64,000 nt of DNA, taken from contig NC_060209.1 of NCBI RefSeq assembly GCF_021130785.1, positions 20,793,501 to 20,857,500 on the forward strand. The letters are read 5' to 3'. This document shows, one piece after another, positions 12,363-24,473 of the stretch. The notes beneath the pieces are model-generated. The model worked only from the letters and a program-made list of their open reading frames with translations. It did no database searches and was not told the DNA's origin. Position 1 is the first letter of the stretch. The number at the start of each line of letters is the position of its first letter. A program made the position numbers and the translations under genes. The DNA is from Homalodisca vitripennis. Its lineage: Eukaryota; Arthropoda; Insecta; Hemiptera; Cicadellidae.

Positions 12363-13803
12363 TTAGGAGTCCTCTGTATGAGCCTCCTGGCGTAGTGTTT
12401 CTATTGCCATAAACTCTGCTTGGTAGTCTGTGGCGTGTTTCCTTAGGGGCTCTGCTAATTTTGTTCTTGGCCCAAATACTCCAAACTCAGTCCTGGAGTC
12501 TAGACGTGATCCATCAGTGTAAACCTTCAGTACACCTTTAGTAGAGTAGACCTCCATTTTGCTCCGTTTATCTCTATTTTGTGTGGTAATGAGATATGGT
12601 TTTTAAAAGAGCATTTCGTAATAATACTTTCAGAAACGTAGGTTATCATTTCACCCTCAAGAAATTTCTGTATTATTACCATGTGTTCTTCTGAGGAAGT
12701 AGGTTTCCAGAACTCTTCTACTCAGCAGCTTTATTGCACTTAATGCGGATGTCTTCACCTCTTTCCCCAGAAGAGTGTATCCCAGTAGGGCTTCCAGTGC
12801 CAGAATTGGACAGGAGGTTATTGCCCAGTAATGCTTACGCAAGCTAGTTTTCCACACAAGAGCTGCATATGTGACCATTGGTTTTATTATGGCTTCATAA
12901 ACCCAATATGTGTGTTATCTTGGGTTTTAGTTCTTATTTATATCTAAAGGGTTTTTTGCAGCCACCAAGACCCTTTGTTGTTTTGGATGTAGAATTTTTA
13001 ATATAAGGATTTAATGTGTGCCTTTTGTCTTTACTCCTAGATACTTGACCACTTCAGAATATATTATTCTAATATCTTCCAGAACAGGTTGAACTAGTTG
13101 GAAAGTCTTTTTTCTGGTGAAGGCTATTATACATGTTTAGTGATGGGTTAATCCTCAGACTCTCTCCATGACACCAGTTGCTTATAGAGTTAAGAACATC
13201 TTGAGTGAGGCGTTCTATCATGCCTTTATTTCTTCCACTGACTAAAAGCTCTAGGTCATCAGTGCAACATCGTAGTTTTATACCCCTCTTTCTTCTGGTT
13301 TAGTCAAGAGATCGTTCATCACCTTCACCCATAAAAGGGGACAGTACCCCTCGTTGGGGCCACATTTTTCGGACTGTAATTAATTGTTGCAGATTCCTCT
13401 CCATGCTTTGTTCTTTCTTGAAGCAAAGCATCTGATGGAACTTCTAAACCTTTCCAGTGTTGCCTCCATGAATTGATATGCTACTCTGTCGAAAGCTCAT
13501 TCAATGTCCATAAAGACACTGACTAGGGCTTCCTTTTCCTTGAAGGTGTCTTCCACCACGTCCACTAAACTATGGAGAGAGGTAGTGGTTGACTTAGTTT
13601 CAAAGTATGCATGTTGATATAGACTCAGAGGGAAAGGTTTCATCTCTTATGTGTCAATTTTAATATTTTTTCCATAGTATTCACCATGGAAGAGATTAGG
13701 CTGATTGACCTATATGATTTAGGCTGAGATAAGTTTCTTCCTTTTTTCGTACAAACACAACCAATTCTGTCCACCAGTTCTTTGGTAGCTCCAAAAGCGT
13801 AGC
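12363..13803 (-). pseudogene. LINE fragment with RT and RNase H (I/R1-group)
   Basis: Reading the minus strand from 13803: LPKNWWTEL and FVRKK lead into reverse transcriptase blocks QHAYFETKSTTTSLHSLV, VFMDIE-AFDRVA and QRGVLSPLLW, then the catalytic region as CTDDLELLVSGRNKG (canonical F/YADD). Next come ESLRINP, VVKYLG, an ALVWKTS...ALEALLGYTLL segment, and an RNase H domain with VYTDGSRLDSRTEFGVFGP and YQAEFMAIE. The frame is broken repeatedly by shifts and stops, so it is dead. RT followed by RNase H is characteristic of I/R1/LOA-type non-LTR elements. The endonuclease is missing upstream, and RNase H is cut at 12363. Confidence 0.85.
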
Positions 13804-14637
13804 TGCTCTTTACATTAAAAATGCTACATTTTAATGTTACTCCTATAATTTTAACTCTATTAATTTGTGTATTCTATTTAATGTTTAAACTCGGGTATCT
13901 ATAATTTTGTATCTGAAAGTAGGCAGGAGTTTTCCAACCAGACCGTTCTTTGGCTGGCAGTGTGACGTGGTTGGATCTTAATATTTTATATTTGATCTTG
14001 TAGTATCATTGAAAAACGGTATTTTTAACCCTGTAAAGTTATTTTCCAAATGCGATATACTTTTCACGGTTAGTTGTTTTTTCTCGCTTTCACTGCAATT
14101 TTGCGAGAGCTTTTCTAAACAAAGTGCCACTGTTTTTGGTCATTTCGCAAAATGTGACAAATGTGATCGCAGTTTAAACTCTGTTAGAAACCCTATATTT
14201 GCCCATGCTCATCACGTATTGATAAGTTACTGGAGTATGTTGTGTAACACCATACCGTACCACCACCATACAAAACACTATGTTTACTAATTTGTTTATT
14301 CTGTGTTTTTCTCTTTGCCAACATTGTTACCCATAAGACCAATGTGTAATATTAGCAATTAGTGATTGGTTGAAGGTTTGGGTCGCCTCACACACATGTA
14401 CTCCAACACTCAAGACCGCAGGGCCACCATCCTAGTGTCACTGACCAGGTTATTCAGTAACATGTTAGATTCAAGACTAAGCAGTATTCTGTGGCAATTT
14501 CAGTTGATTATAATGTTGTTTGGTATCATGTTTCACTTTAGAATAAACTACAAATAACAAAAATCTGTATTTGATTGAGAAAATCCCACTAGGTGACTAA
14601 CAGGACAAATATACAGCTGGACCTAATCCTCTTTACT

Positions 14638-14688
14638 TGTGTGTGTGTGTGCGCGCTCGTGCGTGTGTGTGTGCATACGTGTGTGCGA
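14638..14688. repeat. (GT)n-rich microsatellite
   Basis: Imperfect GT/GC/CGT dinucleotide run (gtgtgtgtgtgcgcgc, then gtgtgtgtgtgc). Confidence 0.85.
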
Positions 14689-14737
14689 ACCTAACTGGGC
14701 TCAGCCACAATTACTAATACTATAACCAGAGTTAAAT

Positions 14738-15065
14738 TTTTTTTTTTTTTAATTTTTTTTATAGAGGTCTGAAAAAAGATCTTCCAAAGACACCGCCATC
14801 GCTAAACTCCACCGTCCATCTTCCAGCAGATATACGTGGGGGTAGTGTGGGATTCCTGCCAGACTGGCAGACCTACCCACTAAAAAAACATTCCTCTCCC
14901 CTCCCCCCGTAGATGGTACGGGGGGGAGTGGATTGGAACCGCGTTAGCATTACATCAATCCAGTCCGTGCTGCGTCTTGCGACGCCTACTCCAGGTTACT
15001 GGTCCCTTTCTGCGATTTTATCTTTCAGGAGGCGCTGTGCGTAAGCTCCAACAGCTGACCAGTTT
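14738..15065. repeat. GC-rich repeat-like block after poly-T
   Basis: A poly-T tract (about 14738-14760) is followed by a roughly 300-bp GC-rich block with CTCCCCTCCCCCC, a GGGGGGGAGTGGATTGG segment and CCAGGTTACTGGTCCC. Composition contrasts sharply with the flanks. This would fit a minus-strand retroposon whose poly-A tail is the T tract, but I cannot name the family. Confidence 0.35.
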
Positions 15066-15224
15066 TCTTATTTTTTGATCATATAATAACCAGAGTTACT
15101 ATTTGACAGACAGAAATTAAGACTCCCAATGAACAACTGTGTACCATTTTCGATACTGGTGTAGTAGTAGATTTAGAGTTTTCACCACAAATCTTAACCC
15201 CTTAGTCAACTTATTCTAAAATTA

Positions 15225-15800
15225 TCATATGTACAAACAGACATAAATTGAATTTTGTTCGTCACAAACTTGTGGAAGAGGTTTAGGCAATAAGTTGTAT
15301 ACAAGACACAAAATATCCCTAACTCTTTTCAACATAATCTCCTGCATGCTTACATACATTTGGTTGTCCCTTGTTTGGAAAAACCTTTGATGTTGGATTA
15401 TCATCAAACTATGTCTGTTTTCCTCAACCTCTCGATTGTCTACAAATCATCTCCCTCTAACTACATCTGTCATGGCATCAAAAAAACAATAATCAAATTG
15501 GATTGTTTAACGGCGTTCTATTGGCTATGTGCTGATTGCATTCTATCTACGTATAAAACTACTACGTGAGGACAGGCATTGTCCTAGAAAAGCCTCTGAT
15601 TGCTACACCACTTCATCTGTTTATTTAGGAAGGTCTTTGATAAATTTAAGGGCACTCCTATTGTGGCTGATACCTACTTCTGAAGTGATTTTATCAACAG
15701 TGAGCCAATTGTCACCTTTGTAGAAATTGTAAACTGCAAGGATGTTGTCATCTGTGAAACTTGGCATTGGACATCAGTCTTGAATTATTCAATCTTCCAC
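15225..15800 (-). pseudogene. mariner transposase remnant
   Basis: On the minus strand an N-terminal helix-turn-helix-like stretch (DNWLTVDKITSEVGIS near 15720-15660) is followed by a C-terminal segment (DAMTDVVRGR, FVDNREVEENRHSL, HQRFFQTR). In another frame it ends with the mariner terminal signature GDYVEK near 15340. These match the order and spacing at the two ends of mariner transposases. Most of the DDD catalytic core is missing and frames are broken, so this is an internally deleted relic. Confidence 0.65.
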
Positions 15801-15884
15801 ACTTTCTAGGTCACTTAAACTTGCTGGCCTAATCAAACATTTGAACACAAGAATGGTACCGTTTACATACACTGTCTTTGATTG

Positions 15885-16150
15885 AGACTTAACCCTACCC
15901 ACACCGTAGATGGATATATTAGAATGGTAGACTTTAAACAAAACGCTAAGTACATGTATATCCGATGTTATAGATTATGTCTCTTGGAGAGTTTATTAGT
16001 TCACAAAAGGCCTTCGAAATGCCTGGTGCAGGCTTCATGCTTGTTGTGTTTGCCGAGGAAGTATTTATAAACGACCTTCACTCTGCGGCAGGGGGACGGG
16101 AGCGTCCTTTGTCAGTTGTAGAGCCATATCCAAACATATCTGTGGCGTGT
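15885..16150 (+). repeat. Dispersed repeat family X, copy 1
   Basis: Shares ordered blocks with 53780-54120: GGATATATT-AATG-TAGACTTT; TGTCTCTTGG-AGTTT; AGTTCA-AAA-GCCTTC; AAGGAAGTATTT-TAAAC (GAGGAAGTATTTATAAAC here); CTCTG-GGCAGGGGG; CTTTGTC. The two copies are clearly homologous but diverged. No coding potential is recognised. It might be an LTR or a retroposon piece. Confidence 0.65.
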
Positions 16151-16316
16151 ATTACTGCTTTCTCGGTTGTCAAGAGTGCGCGTCTCGTACGTATTTAGTC
16201 ATTATTCTTCATCATGTGTTAGTGTTGTGATTAGTTTGAAATATTTATCTTATTTTATAGTGCGACGAGGTGTATTTAATATAATTTAAATTTATTTGAA
16301 ATAGACAGTTTTTTAA

Positions 16317-17042
16317 CCCTTAAAGCGCTAATCTAAATTACTGCCAAACACTAAGACATAAAAAAATACTTTTTTTTTAAAATTTCCCAATTGATTTTGA
16401 AATGTAATAATATGAAATTCAACACAAACTTATTTATACGATAGCCTACAAGGGAAATGAAACAAATATTGTAATTATAAACCTTATTTATTTAGAATAA
16501 ATAAACTGGACTTGTATGGTGAAACTGGTATAAAATACAAAACAAATAATTGAAAAAAAAAAACATTACACATTATATACCAAAAATGCGCTCATTCGTC
16601 AAAACTTGGATCATCTGGATTAGCCATTATAACAAAAAATCATACTAAATGTTAGTAAAAACAAACTAAAACACTATAAGAATAACAACGGACTGATTCA
16701 AAACACTTTGTTTAACAATATAACCAACATACGACCAACACACGTAGTTAAACGGCTGAATGAAACGAACGCGTCTTTAGGCGTATGCCGCATCACAGGC
16801 CATACAAAAAATTGCGGCGATTGCTTTCAACCCGAGTAGATACCGTTACAAAGTCCACCAACGGTGACAAAGCGTTTTGTCTAGTCCCGACAGTCGAAAG
16901 GAACATCGACCTGCTCTCTTACGGAAGTTTTAACAACTAATTCTTCGCCATTTCAAAAGTAAAGCTTTTGCGTTTGTAGACGTTATCCGCGTTTAAAGCA
17001 TCGGCAGTTCCGCGTCTATAGGCGTTAGCTACGTTGGAAGGG
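16317..17042. mobile_element. TTAA-flanked MITE, copy 1 (726 bp)
   Basis: TTAA flanks both ends (16313-16316, 17043-17046). The left end is CCCTTAAAGCGC and the right end reads TTGGAAGGG, giving only a short CCCTT inverted terminus. TTAA target sites and CCC-initial ends are typical of piggyBac-type elements. The interior aligns over hundreds of bases with 18773-19651 but lacks about 230 bp present there (junction near 16390). Near the right end it has GACGTTATCCGCG and CGCGTCTATAGGCG motifs. Confidence 0.8.
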
Positions 17043-17511
17043 TTAAATATTTCTTTTTTTTATAAATACGCTAATTTTAAGTAAAATGTCCTGTCGTATA
17101 CTTTCTAAGCTTGTATCTTTTATAATTTAGTTATAATAAAAATTAGCTTTGAACTTAAAGAAAAACATTTTTTTAATTGTCTTGGCGTTATTGGAAAGTT
17201 AATTTGGATTTATTAGTGGCATGTGGAGTGTTAAAATGTATGATTTAACATCCTTTATAAAATCATTTAAAATAATACAGTATAATATAATTTCTCCCTC
17301 ACTCATGTTTGCCCTGATGAGAATACTGAAAGATATAGGCCCTAACTTACTACATGTGACCTTGAACACCCCATTATGCCAGCCCACTCAGGAATAACTG
17401 AGGAAAGTAAATGTAAAAGCCTGATGTATATCTTCCCCAACAGCATATAATAATATGTGATTGCAATAGAATTATTACTGTATATGACAAATGAAGTATA
17501 TTTGATCGTAG

Positions 17512-17646
17512 GTACAACACATAACAACGGTAACACTTGTCTGGCTGTGGTCCAGACATGACCTGACAGACTACCTCAAGCCTTTTGTCACTGCCTTGTT
17601 GCTGCTCTGCTCCTACAAACCTCTTCTCATGGACCTTCTAGTTCAG
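17512..17646 (+). CDS. TMEM147: TMEM147, coding exon
   Basis: 45 codons in phase 0 between an ATCGTAG acceptor and a GTGAGC donor. It begins VQHITTVTLVWLWSRHDL and continues TDYLKPF, ALLLLCSYKPLLMDLLVQ. The human segment is [24 protein letters not shown] followed by LSVYKAFVMETFVH. It covers one membrane segment, the RHDL/RYDL loop and the next membrane segment. Its GC content and codon use stand out against the AT-rich intron. Confidence 0.94.
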
Positions 17647-17664
17647 GTGAGCCTATTTATTAAT

Positions 17665-18423
17665 TAATTCAATTAGTTTATTGCCGTTAAATAACATAAA
17701 AGTTACAATAGGATTTCTCACTTAAATGGTAGCACAATGACATAAAAAAGAGTAGACATTTAACTTCAGTGTAAATTTGATGCTGTAGTTGTTTATAAAA
17801 TGTGTTTTAATCTAAATATAACAATTAACAATATATAACAATGAACAAATATAACAATTAACAAACATAAAAATTAATAAAATGAACAATCAACAAATAT
17901 AACAAATAATAACAAAATTAACAATACATAGGAATGATTTGTGATATATAAATATTATTCCTAAAATATTATGTCATCTAATGAAATATTGTAGAATTCG
18001 TCTAAACTATAAACACTTTTTTTCCTTAAACCATTTCTTAAGAACTAATTTAAAACTATTTACACATAAAGACTTTACTTTTAGAGGTAATTTGTTAAAA
18101 AGCTCTATGACAATATTTATGTAACTTCTTTTCGTCTTACTTAGACGTAGAAATTGTTCATCAATAAGGTGTCTATTTCTGGTGTTGTATTTATGTTTAC
18201 TACTTCTTAAATTAAATTCTACATAATGGTCTGTAACATACACAATTATCTGAAACATAAACACACAGGCAAACGTTTGAATACTTGGATCAATAAAACA
18301 AGGTCTACATGATTCAATGTCCCCAATTCCCACATACGTCAAATTGCCTTCTTTTGCCATATAAAAACCTGTTGAGCCCCAGAGGGGTTCCCCCAAAGAG
18401 TTGTATCGTATAATAGGTGACAC
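17665..18423 (-). pseudogene. 5'-truncated Jockey/CR1-like LINE, RT C-terminus and 3' tail
   Basis: The minus-strand ORF at 18423-18007 includes IQTFACVFMFQIIVYVTDHY, SSKHKYNTRNRHLI, RLSKTKRSYINI and ELFNKLPLKVKSL...FKLVLKKWF. The H-YNTRN and 'NKLP--K' motifs are the usual C-terminus of RNase H-less Jockey/CR1-like reverse transcriptases. The 3' side contains an AAC/ATA-rich stretch (17820-17930) and ends near 17680 in a GGCAATAAA-type tail. The N-terminal 40 residues of the ORF do not fit the RT and may be other sequence. Confidence 0.8.
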
Positions 18424-18772
18424 TTCAATTACTTGCTTTGTATATAGAGAAGATATGCTATCCTGTTTTACACAAACTTGCTACCAAACTTTAGTAGCAT
18501 CGTGTCAGATATACTGGTGAATATTTAATACTTTGTAGCACAAGCTATTCATTGACGTTAGTACAATCGGCTCTGATGAATGTAGTAAATCACTTTCTGT
18601 CCTATACCGTGTCTTTCCTTTGTAATAACAAACCGTATCATTCAAATGATTCCCTCACTTTGAGAAACGAGAAGCTAAGTTTGCCGTGAATACTGGAGAA
18701 TAAGACAAGAATCGCTGATATTTGGTTTTGACACGAACAGCCATCATACCTACTGGAGGAGCTGCAACTTAA

Positions 18773-19651
18773 CCCTTAAAGCGCTAATTTAAATTACTGT
18801 CAAACACTAAGACATAAAAAATATTTTTTTTTTAATTACCCAATGCTAATTTTTGTTTCATATTCCTTGATATTACCTTTATAAGAAAAAATAATAAACA
18901 TGTAATATTACATATTTTTTAAACTTTTATATGCACGAAAACATTTTAAATTTTGAATAAACTGCATTGCAGGATAATGTACATAGGAACACTATTTGAC
19001 AGATTACATTACATTTATACAGGTTATTTATAATGAGTAAATTGTAACTGAAGTTTCTGTATAATTAGTACATAAAAGTAAATAAGTTCGGTATAAGATT
19101 TTGAAATGTAATAATATGAAATTCAACAAAAACTTATTTGTACGATAGCCTACAAGGGAAATGAAACAAATATTGTACTTATAAACCTTATTTATTTAGA
19201 ATAAATAAACTGGACTTGTATGGTGAAACTGATATAAAATACAAAACAAATAATTGAAAAAAATATTACACATAATATACCAAAAATGCGCTCAAACTAC
19301 GTTGTTCGTAGTAAAATGATAATAGTTGGAAAATCAGTTCACGTAAAATTAATGAATTCAAACTTTTCTTATTACACTATTAGAATAACAACGGACTTAT
19401 TCAAAACTTTGTTTAACAATATAACCTACACACATGTAGTTAAACAGCTGGATGAAACGAACGGGTCTGTAGGTGTATGTCGCGTCACAGGCCATATAAA
19501 AAATGGTGGTGATTGCTTTCCACCCGAGTAGATACCTTTACAACGTCCACCAACGGTGACAAAGCGTTTTTTCTAGTCCCGACAGTCGGAAAGGAACATC
19601 GACCTGCTCTCTTACAGAATTTTTAACAACTAATTCTTCGCCATTTCAATA
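18773..19651. mobile_element. TTAA-flanked MITE, copy 2 (right end missing)
   Basis: TTAA (18769-18772) precedes CCCTTAAAGCGCTAA, the same left terminus as copy 1 at 16317. Homology runs to about 19651 (CTTCGCCATTTCAA) and then stops, so about 70-80 bp including the right terminus is absent. This copy retains about 230 bp (roughly 18845-19095) that copy 1 has lost. An 81-codon ORF (19286-19531) lies inside; I do not recognise it. Confidence 0.75.
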
Positions 19652-19940
19652 GTATAAATGGTATAAATCTATTCAATTTAATGGTATAAATCTATTCTGG
19701 TGGCAGAGGCTCTAGGAGATGGCTCTAAAGATAAACGTGACCTATAGATGGCTCTAGGTAACTGGAGGGGATTCATGAGTTCCTGGCAGAAGAATGTATA
19801 TATCCCTATAATATAATGAAATAAAAACTATAAAAGTTGGCTCAAATGGTAGAAAATGTCGTAATAAATGCCTATGAGCAAATATGTTATCTTAAGAAAG
19901 ATTACCTTGGAAGACAGAGGGGCTAGAAACGCAAAACAAC

Positions 19941-19959
19941 GAGAGAGAGAGAGAGAGAG
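19941..19959. repeat. (GA)n microsatellite
   Basis: About nine GA dinucleotides. Confidence 0.85.
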
Positions 19960-20160
19960 GAAACTCTTGAGAAGGATAAAAAAGACAGGCAAAGAACCTG
20001 GAGAAACTTCTGTAAAAATATAAATTGTTTACTGGAGACTGGTAGGCTTAAAAGAAATGTACAAATTGTTTATTGGAACCAATTAGATCATTGATATAGC
20101 TAACTAAGAGTAGAAAGGATACTTTTAGAGTTGCACTTACCGGGTAGATTCTCACCTTAA

Positions 20161-21220
20161 CCCTTTTAACCCCGACGTCCGTCCTATACGGTAAAAATGG
20201 CGTCAACTCCCGACGTCCGTATAGTGCGGACGTGCACTTTTTATTACTTTACTGGCCACCTATTTCACCAAATGCTTTGAAATTTCACAGACTTGTGCAC
20301 AAAGATATTTTGCATCGAAATATATTAGTTTGTAATGGTTTGACTTCGTATTTTGTCAGTCTGTGACTGAGCAATTGCAGTTCAGATCGACCGACTGCTC
20401 ACGCTTGTTGCAGACAGCTGTATATCACGTGGTTGTGAATATTCCGTTTTCTTTACAGTTTTAGGTTAAAGCAGTATAAAGTACGGCAGTTAAAGTTTAG
20501 TTTATTATTTGTTTTATTTCAAAATGAGTAAAAGACATTGTTCAAAGTCTCCCGTAAGTGAAAATACAATAATTAGTAACCTAGTTGCAAATGGTGTGGA
20601 TGTGATTAGTGACGACGATTTGAGTGATGGATATCTTGAAAATTTACATTTTGTAGTGATGTAAATATTGTTTTAAAACTTTTTTAAAATTTAGATTATG
20701 AACAGTTTTAGTTATTTTGTCCAAAATAACTTTGGTTTTATGTTTATTTTAAGTACTGTCAATTTCAAAGGTCTTGTTACATTGCCTTGCCCAGAAATGG
20801 CAAAAAGAAAAATTTACACGGCTTTACAAAAATTGATGTTACTCTACTTGTAAATAAGGTAGGCCTATAATTTTTGTTTCCTTTTATTAAGGATTAAATA
20901 TATCATAAAGTAAATGGGTATTTTTGTGTCAAATATTTTTTTATCTATATGGTTTCCATGATCAAACTTGAATTTTTTTTCATTTTTATTTATATTATTA
21001 TATATGTATATGCATTTAAAAAAAATTAATTTCAAAATAATAATTTTATTTGTATATTTCTGTAAGCTACATGTATAAAGAAGTAAAACAAAAAAAGAAT
21101 TACCTAAATATCTTAAAAAATAACTGAGTTATGAATTTTTTACAAAACCCTTACATTTTGTCTGAAAATGGCTTGGGATTTCTGGCACATCACTTGATTT
21201 AATGGCCGGGGTTAAAAGGG
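20161..21220 (+). mobile_element. Internally deleted piggyBac-like element (1060 bp)
   Basis: Perfect TTAA at both borders (20157-20160, 21221-21224). Inverted termini are CCCTTTTAACCCCGACGTCC on the left and CCCTTTTAACCCCGGCC on the right complement. Subterminal CGACGTCCGT motifs recur near 20173 and 20212. One short ORF remains, starting at 20524. TTAA duplication, CCC-initial termini and an acidic N-terminal exon fit the piggyBac superfamily. The catalytic domain is gone. Confidence 0.83.
20524..20664 (+). pseudogene. Residual N-terminal transposase exon, 46 codons
   Basis: Starts MSKRHCSKSPVSEN and has an acidic VDVISDDDLSDGY stretch before stopping at TAA. Acidic, D/S-rich N-termini are usual in piggyBac transposases. 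The ORF lies at the position expected for a first exon in the deleted element at 20161-21220. Assignment rests on context and composition, not on a conserved domain. Confidence 0.45.
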
Positions 21221-21334
21221 TTAAGATGACAATTTTTATTCTCTGATGGTGGAGAGTCTGGTCGGGATGACAGCATTCAAGAAAAATCTTTTCAGCAGAG
21301 TTAAATAGGCTGTCACTTCTTTTAAGCCCTTTAA

Positions 21335-24300
21335 GGGGATTCTGCATCTAGATGGGTGTTTTTTTATATATTACTAACATTTTATTATTTTGATGTATTT
21401 TTTCAATTCCCTACATGTAAAAACTAATATGTAAATACCTTTGGTGTCATATTTTAATTTTACTTGGATACAATAAAATAAATACTCGTTTTATTTTGTA
21501 ACAAAACGTTAATTTTTTAAAATTGATATTCCATAGCTGAATGACAATCAATTGTTATCCTGTTTATTTTATTTTGATGCTATTGACAGCTACTACATTC
21601 CTATGTATTTTCATTGTCATACCCCAATAGATTAAAATTCCATGGGCTTTTAAAAATAAAAAAAAATATTTTCTCATTTTATTTTATTTGTATAATTAAA
21701 AAAAATAGGTTAGGTAAGCTGTAGAGTTATGAAAATACATAGGAATTTTAGACATGATATGAATAATACCTGGAAAAAAATTTCAGCTCTCTATGTATTA
21801 TGGTTCTCAAGCAATATCAATTTTTTATTCAAAGAAACCTAACTTTCGGAAAATCGCGATAAACTAAAATAGTTTCATTTTCTTCAATGTAATCTACAAG
21901 TTTATATTTAATACAACAATTTTATATAACATAATATTACATTAATTTGTTATTTTACATAGGCCTATTAGAATAGTATCCATAAATATTTTTTGTTGGT
22001 CCAAAATCTAAGTTTTGAAGTCTTAAAAAAAAAAAAAAAAATTAGACCTACCGTATCAAGTAGTGGTTCCAGCATTCAGATCTTTACAGCCAATGTAGCC
22101 TACTAGGTTTTAGACCTAGAATTCTCCTGCACCATACACCAGCCCTTCTGTTGCTCTTAGTCTTTCTTCTTCTGCTATCTGTGCCACTTTCAGTTCTCCT
22201 CCTATATTCTCCAATCTGTAACTCTTTGCGCCTTTTTGATAGTCGTAGCCTGCTTTTATCAAAGCGCTTAGCTATCCTATAACTGTGCCTCCCAGGACTA
22301 ATTACCTGCAGCCTCTTGATAGCTTGAACAAGTTTTCATATAGCCTGTGTTGTAAAATGCTGATGGCTTCAAAAATACCCAGTTCAAGTTTTGTTTTAGA
22401 TGTGTAAACAGTTTTGGGGCACTTTGACAAATAACATTGTGGAGCGCCTCATTGGCATTTTGAGTCCGACCGGCTAAACACCTAGTCAACAAAGTTTCGG
22501 TGGAGAGCCTCTCATATAAAGGAAGCATTTCTTTCACTACATTAGGAGAGAGAGGTGTTTTGATTTTCAATGCATGTGGTTCAGGAGATCTTCCTTCCAT
22601 CAGCAATGGCTCTTTGGTAAAAACACCAAGATTCCTTCCCTAGCGGGACATAACTTATGATGTGGTGACTCATCAGTGGATTTACAGTGAAAGAGAGTGG
22701 CATATATTGCCTCTTTCATTTTGGTTACATTACCAAGGTTTTTATGTATACCATTGTGGTAATACCTTGTTAGTTTTTGTATAACTGGTTCACTTAGGTG
22801 ACCTCGAGATCGACCTCCAACTGGGTTTTTTGATTTTGAACGATCCTTTACTAGTTTTCTCAATCCAGTGCCTAACCTCTTTGCAACATGATTGAGGCAC
22901 TCCACTTTTTCAATCTGTTTGTCACCATAAATATTGCAATCATTTAGATGTGCAATTGTTTTTTGCATCGCCATCCGACAACATGGTTGTATATCTAAAT
23001 CCAATGCTTTCCGAACGCCGCCACAATCTTTCTGCTGCCTCCACCTCCATTCCTGGTGATGAACCTACATAGTTTTGGTTACATACACCTTTGTGATTGT
23101 TGTACCAAGTCTGAAAATGCTCAGGGTTGCTAATTTTTCGTTTTGCTACCTCACAATATGTTACAAAATTTGGATATCACTTCAAAATCTATAACAAGAC
23201 CTGTCAAAATTTCAATCAACAACCAATCCCATATTTGGATGTGAAACCACGTTTCTGCCATGATCCGTCATAACTCACAGTTATGTCAAACACCTCATTG
23301 TCAGCATCTAAAGTGCCATAACACTTTTTTACTTCGAATCGGGCTAATTCCAAAACATGTTCCATTTCTGTTTTTGAAGAAGCGTGTAGGCTACTTATAT
23401 GTTTTTGAAACGTTCTATAATTCATTGGACTCATGTTCAAGGACATACAAAACATATCTAAAGCCCTATGCCCTTTGCCAATAGAAGCAATTGCTTTGAC
23501 TACTCTGCGGTTTAACGTCATAAGAACCTCTCGGAGTGTCGTTTGTATTCGTCGACTGGGACGTACAAAAGCTAGTCTCATAATCACAGTCATCACATTT
23601 TACATTCAGGGGTAACAGCAAAACCTTTTATGCATTTGGTTATTACTTTTGACCTCTCAGAAAAACACATTTTACAAGGAAAAGAGCCTATAAAACTTTC
23701 AAGCTTCTTGGTTTCGACTAAAATGTATTCTGATGATTCGTTTTTTTCTGGAATTATATCATTATAACTAGAATATAATGCAAATCCAGTAGGCCTACTT
23801 ACATTTTCCACAGTCTCTTCACTTACTTGTTGTTGGACAAATGGTGCATTTGTAAACATGTTGCATACTAACACTAGGTTGTGGATCACAAGTTTGTAGG
23901 TTAGGCCTAGGCTCAACTGGAGCTCTATTTCCATTGTCACTTGTATCTTTCCATCTTAGCGAAATCGCTTGTCCTATTTCTATCACTTAGTCTCTTTTTG
24001 GAGTTCTTTTTCGACCCATATTTGACTAAAACTATTCACTTATTGTAGACACTAAAACACAAGGAAACTGCACAATTACAATTGTAAACAAACAGAATAT
24101 TTTGTGAATGTTTGTTTGTGATATGCTACCATATGACTCAAATACATTTGATCAGCTGTTTGAGCAAACAGTTGTTAGCTAAACTAACATACAAGCTAGC
24201 CAGAAAGACAAACAAACAAAGATAAATAACTATAGAAACAAAGAGTAAACAATAATGCTTATTACATGTAAAGTTTCTTTGAAACCAGAAAATGTCGAGT

Positions 24301-24473
24301 TCACACTCAGGACATGGCCGAATTAAAATAAAATATTATGAGATAAAATATTATTTTTTTAGTCATAAAAGTTATGTTTTTCTGGTTCAGAATTAAACAG
24401 AGAACAAGAATATGTATAAATATTTTTTTTCAAATTTTTGTCATTTTTTGCCATTTCTAGATGCAGAATCCCC
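21335..24473 (-). mobile_element. TTAA-flanked DNA transposon with Mutator-like transposase (3.1 kb)
   Basis: The left terminus GGGGATTCTGCATCTAGA (21335-21352) is an exact inverted copy of the right terminus (24456-24473). TTAA sits outside each (21331-21334, 24474-24477). A broken transposase gene lies on the minus strand. TTAA duplication is not the 8-10 bp duplication of classical MULEs, so a Kolobok-like assignment should be considered. Confidence 0.82.
22120..24019 (-). pseudogene. Mutator-like transposase, broken
   Basis: The likely start is the complement of CAT at 24017 (MGRKRTPKRD, then a stop). Conserved blocks follow over several frames: a CKMCFSE..CIKGFAV N-terminal zinc-like region (23593-23940); VSYDGSWQKRGFTSKYGIG (23216-23596); KQIEKVECLNHVAKRLGT, GGRSRGHLS, TRYYHNGI, MKEAIYATLFHCKSTDESP and HKLCP (22600-23004); RCLAGRTQNANEALHNVICQ (22298-22606). 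These are the hallmarks of the family labelled 'Mutator-like transposase domain' in animal genomes. Several frameshifts and stops make it non-functional. A segment between about 23005 and 23215 is out of frame but present. Confidence 0.82.

Larger units (their letters stand above)
10928..17511 (+). other. TMEM147: TMEM147 intron with repeats
   Basis: GTGAGT donor and ATCGTAG acceptor. It holds, in order, a 30-32-bp minisatellite, a minus-strand LINE fragment with RT and RNase H, a GT microsatellite, a GC-rich repeat-like block, a mariner remnant on the minus strand, a dispersed repeat and a TTAA-flanked MITE. 10928-11665 and 13860-14637 show only AT-rich sequence. Confidence 0.85.

Noticed and set aside
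14009..14290. 93-codon ORF
   Set aside because: No recognised domain; codon use resembles random AT-rich sequence.
18007..18423. 138-codon minus-strand ORF as a host gene
   Set aside because: Contains LINE RT C-terminal motifs (YNTRN, NKLP); it is a truncated retrotransposon.
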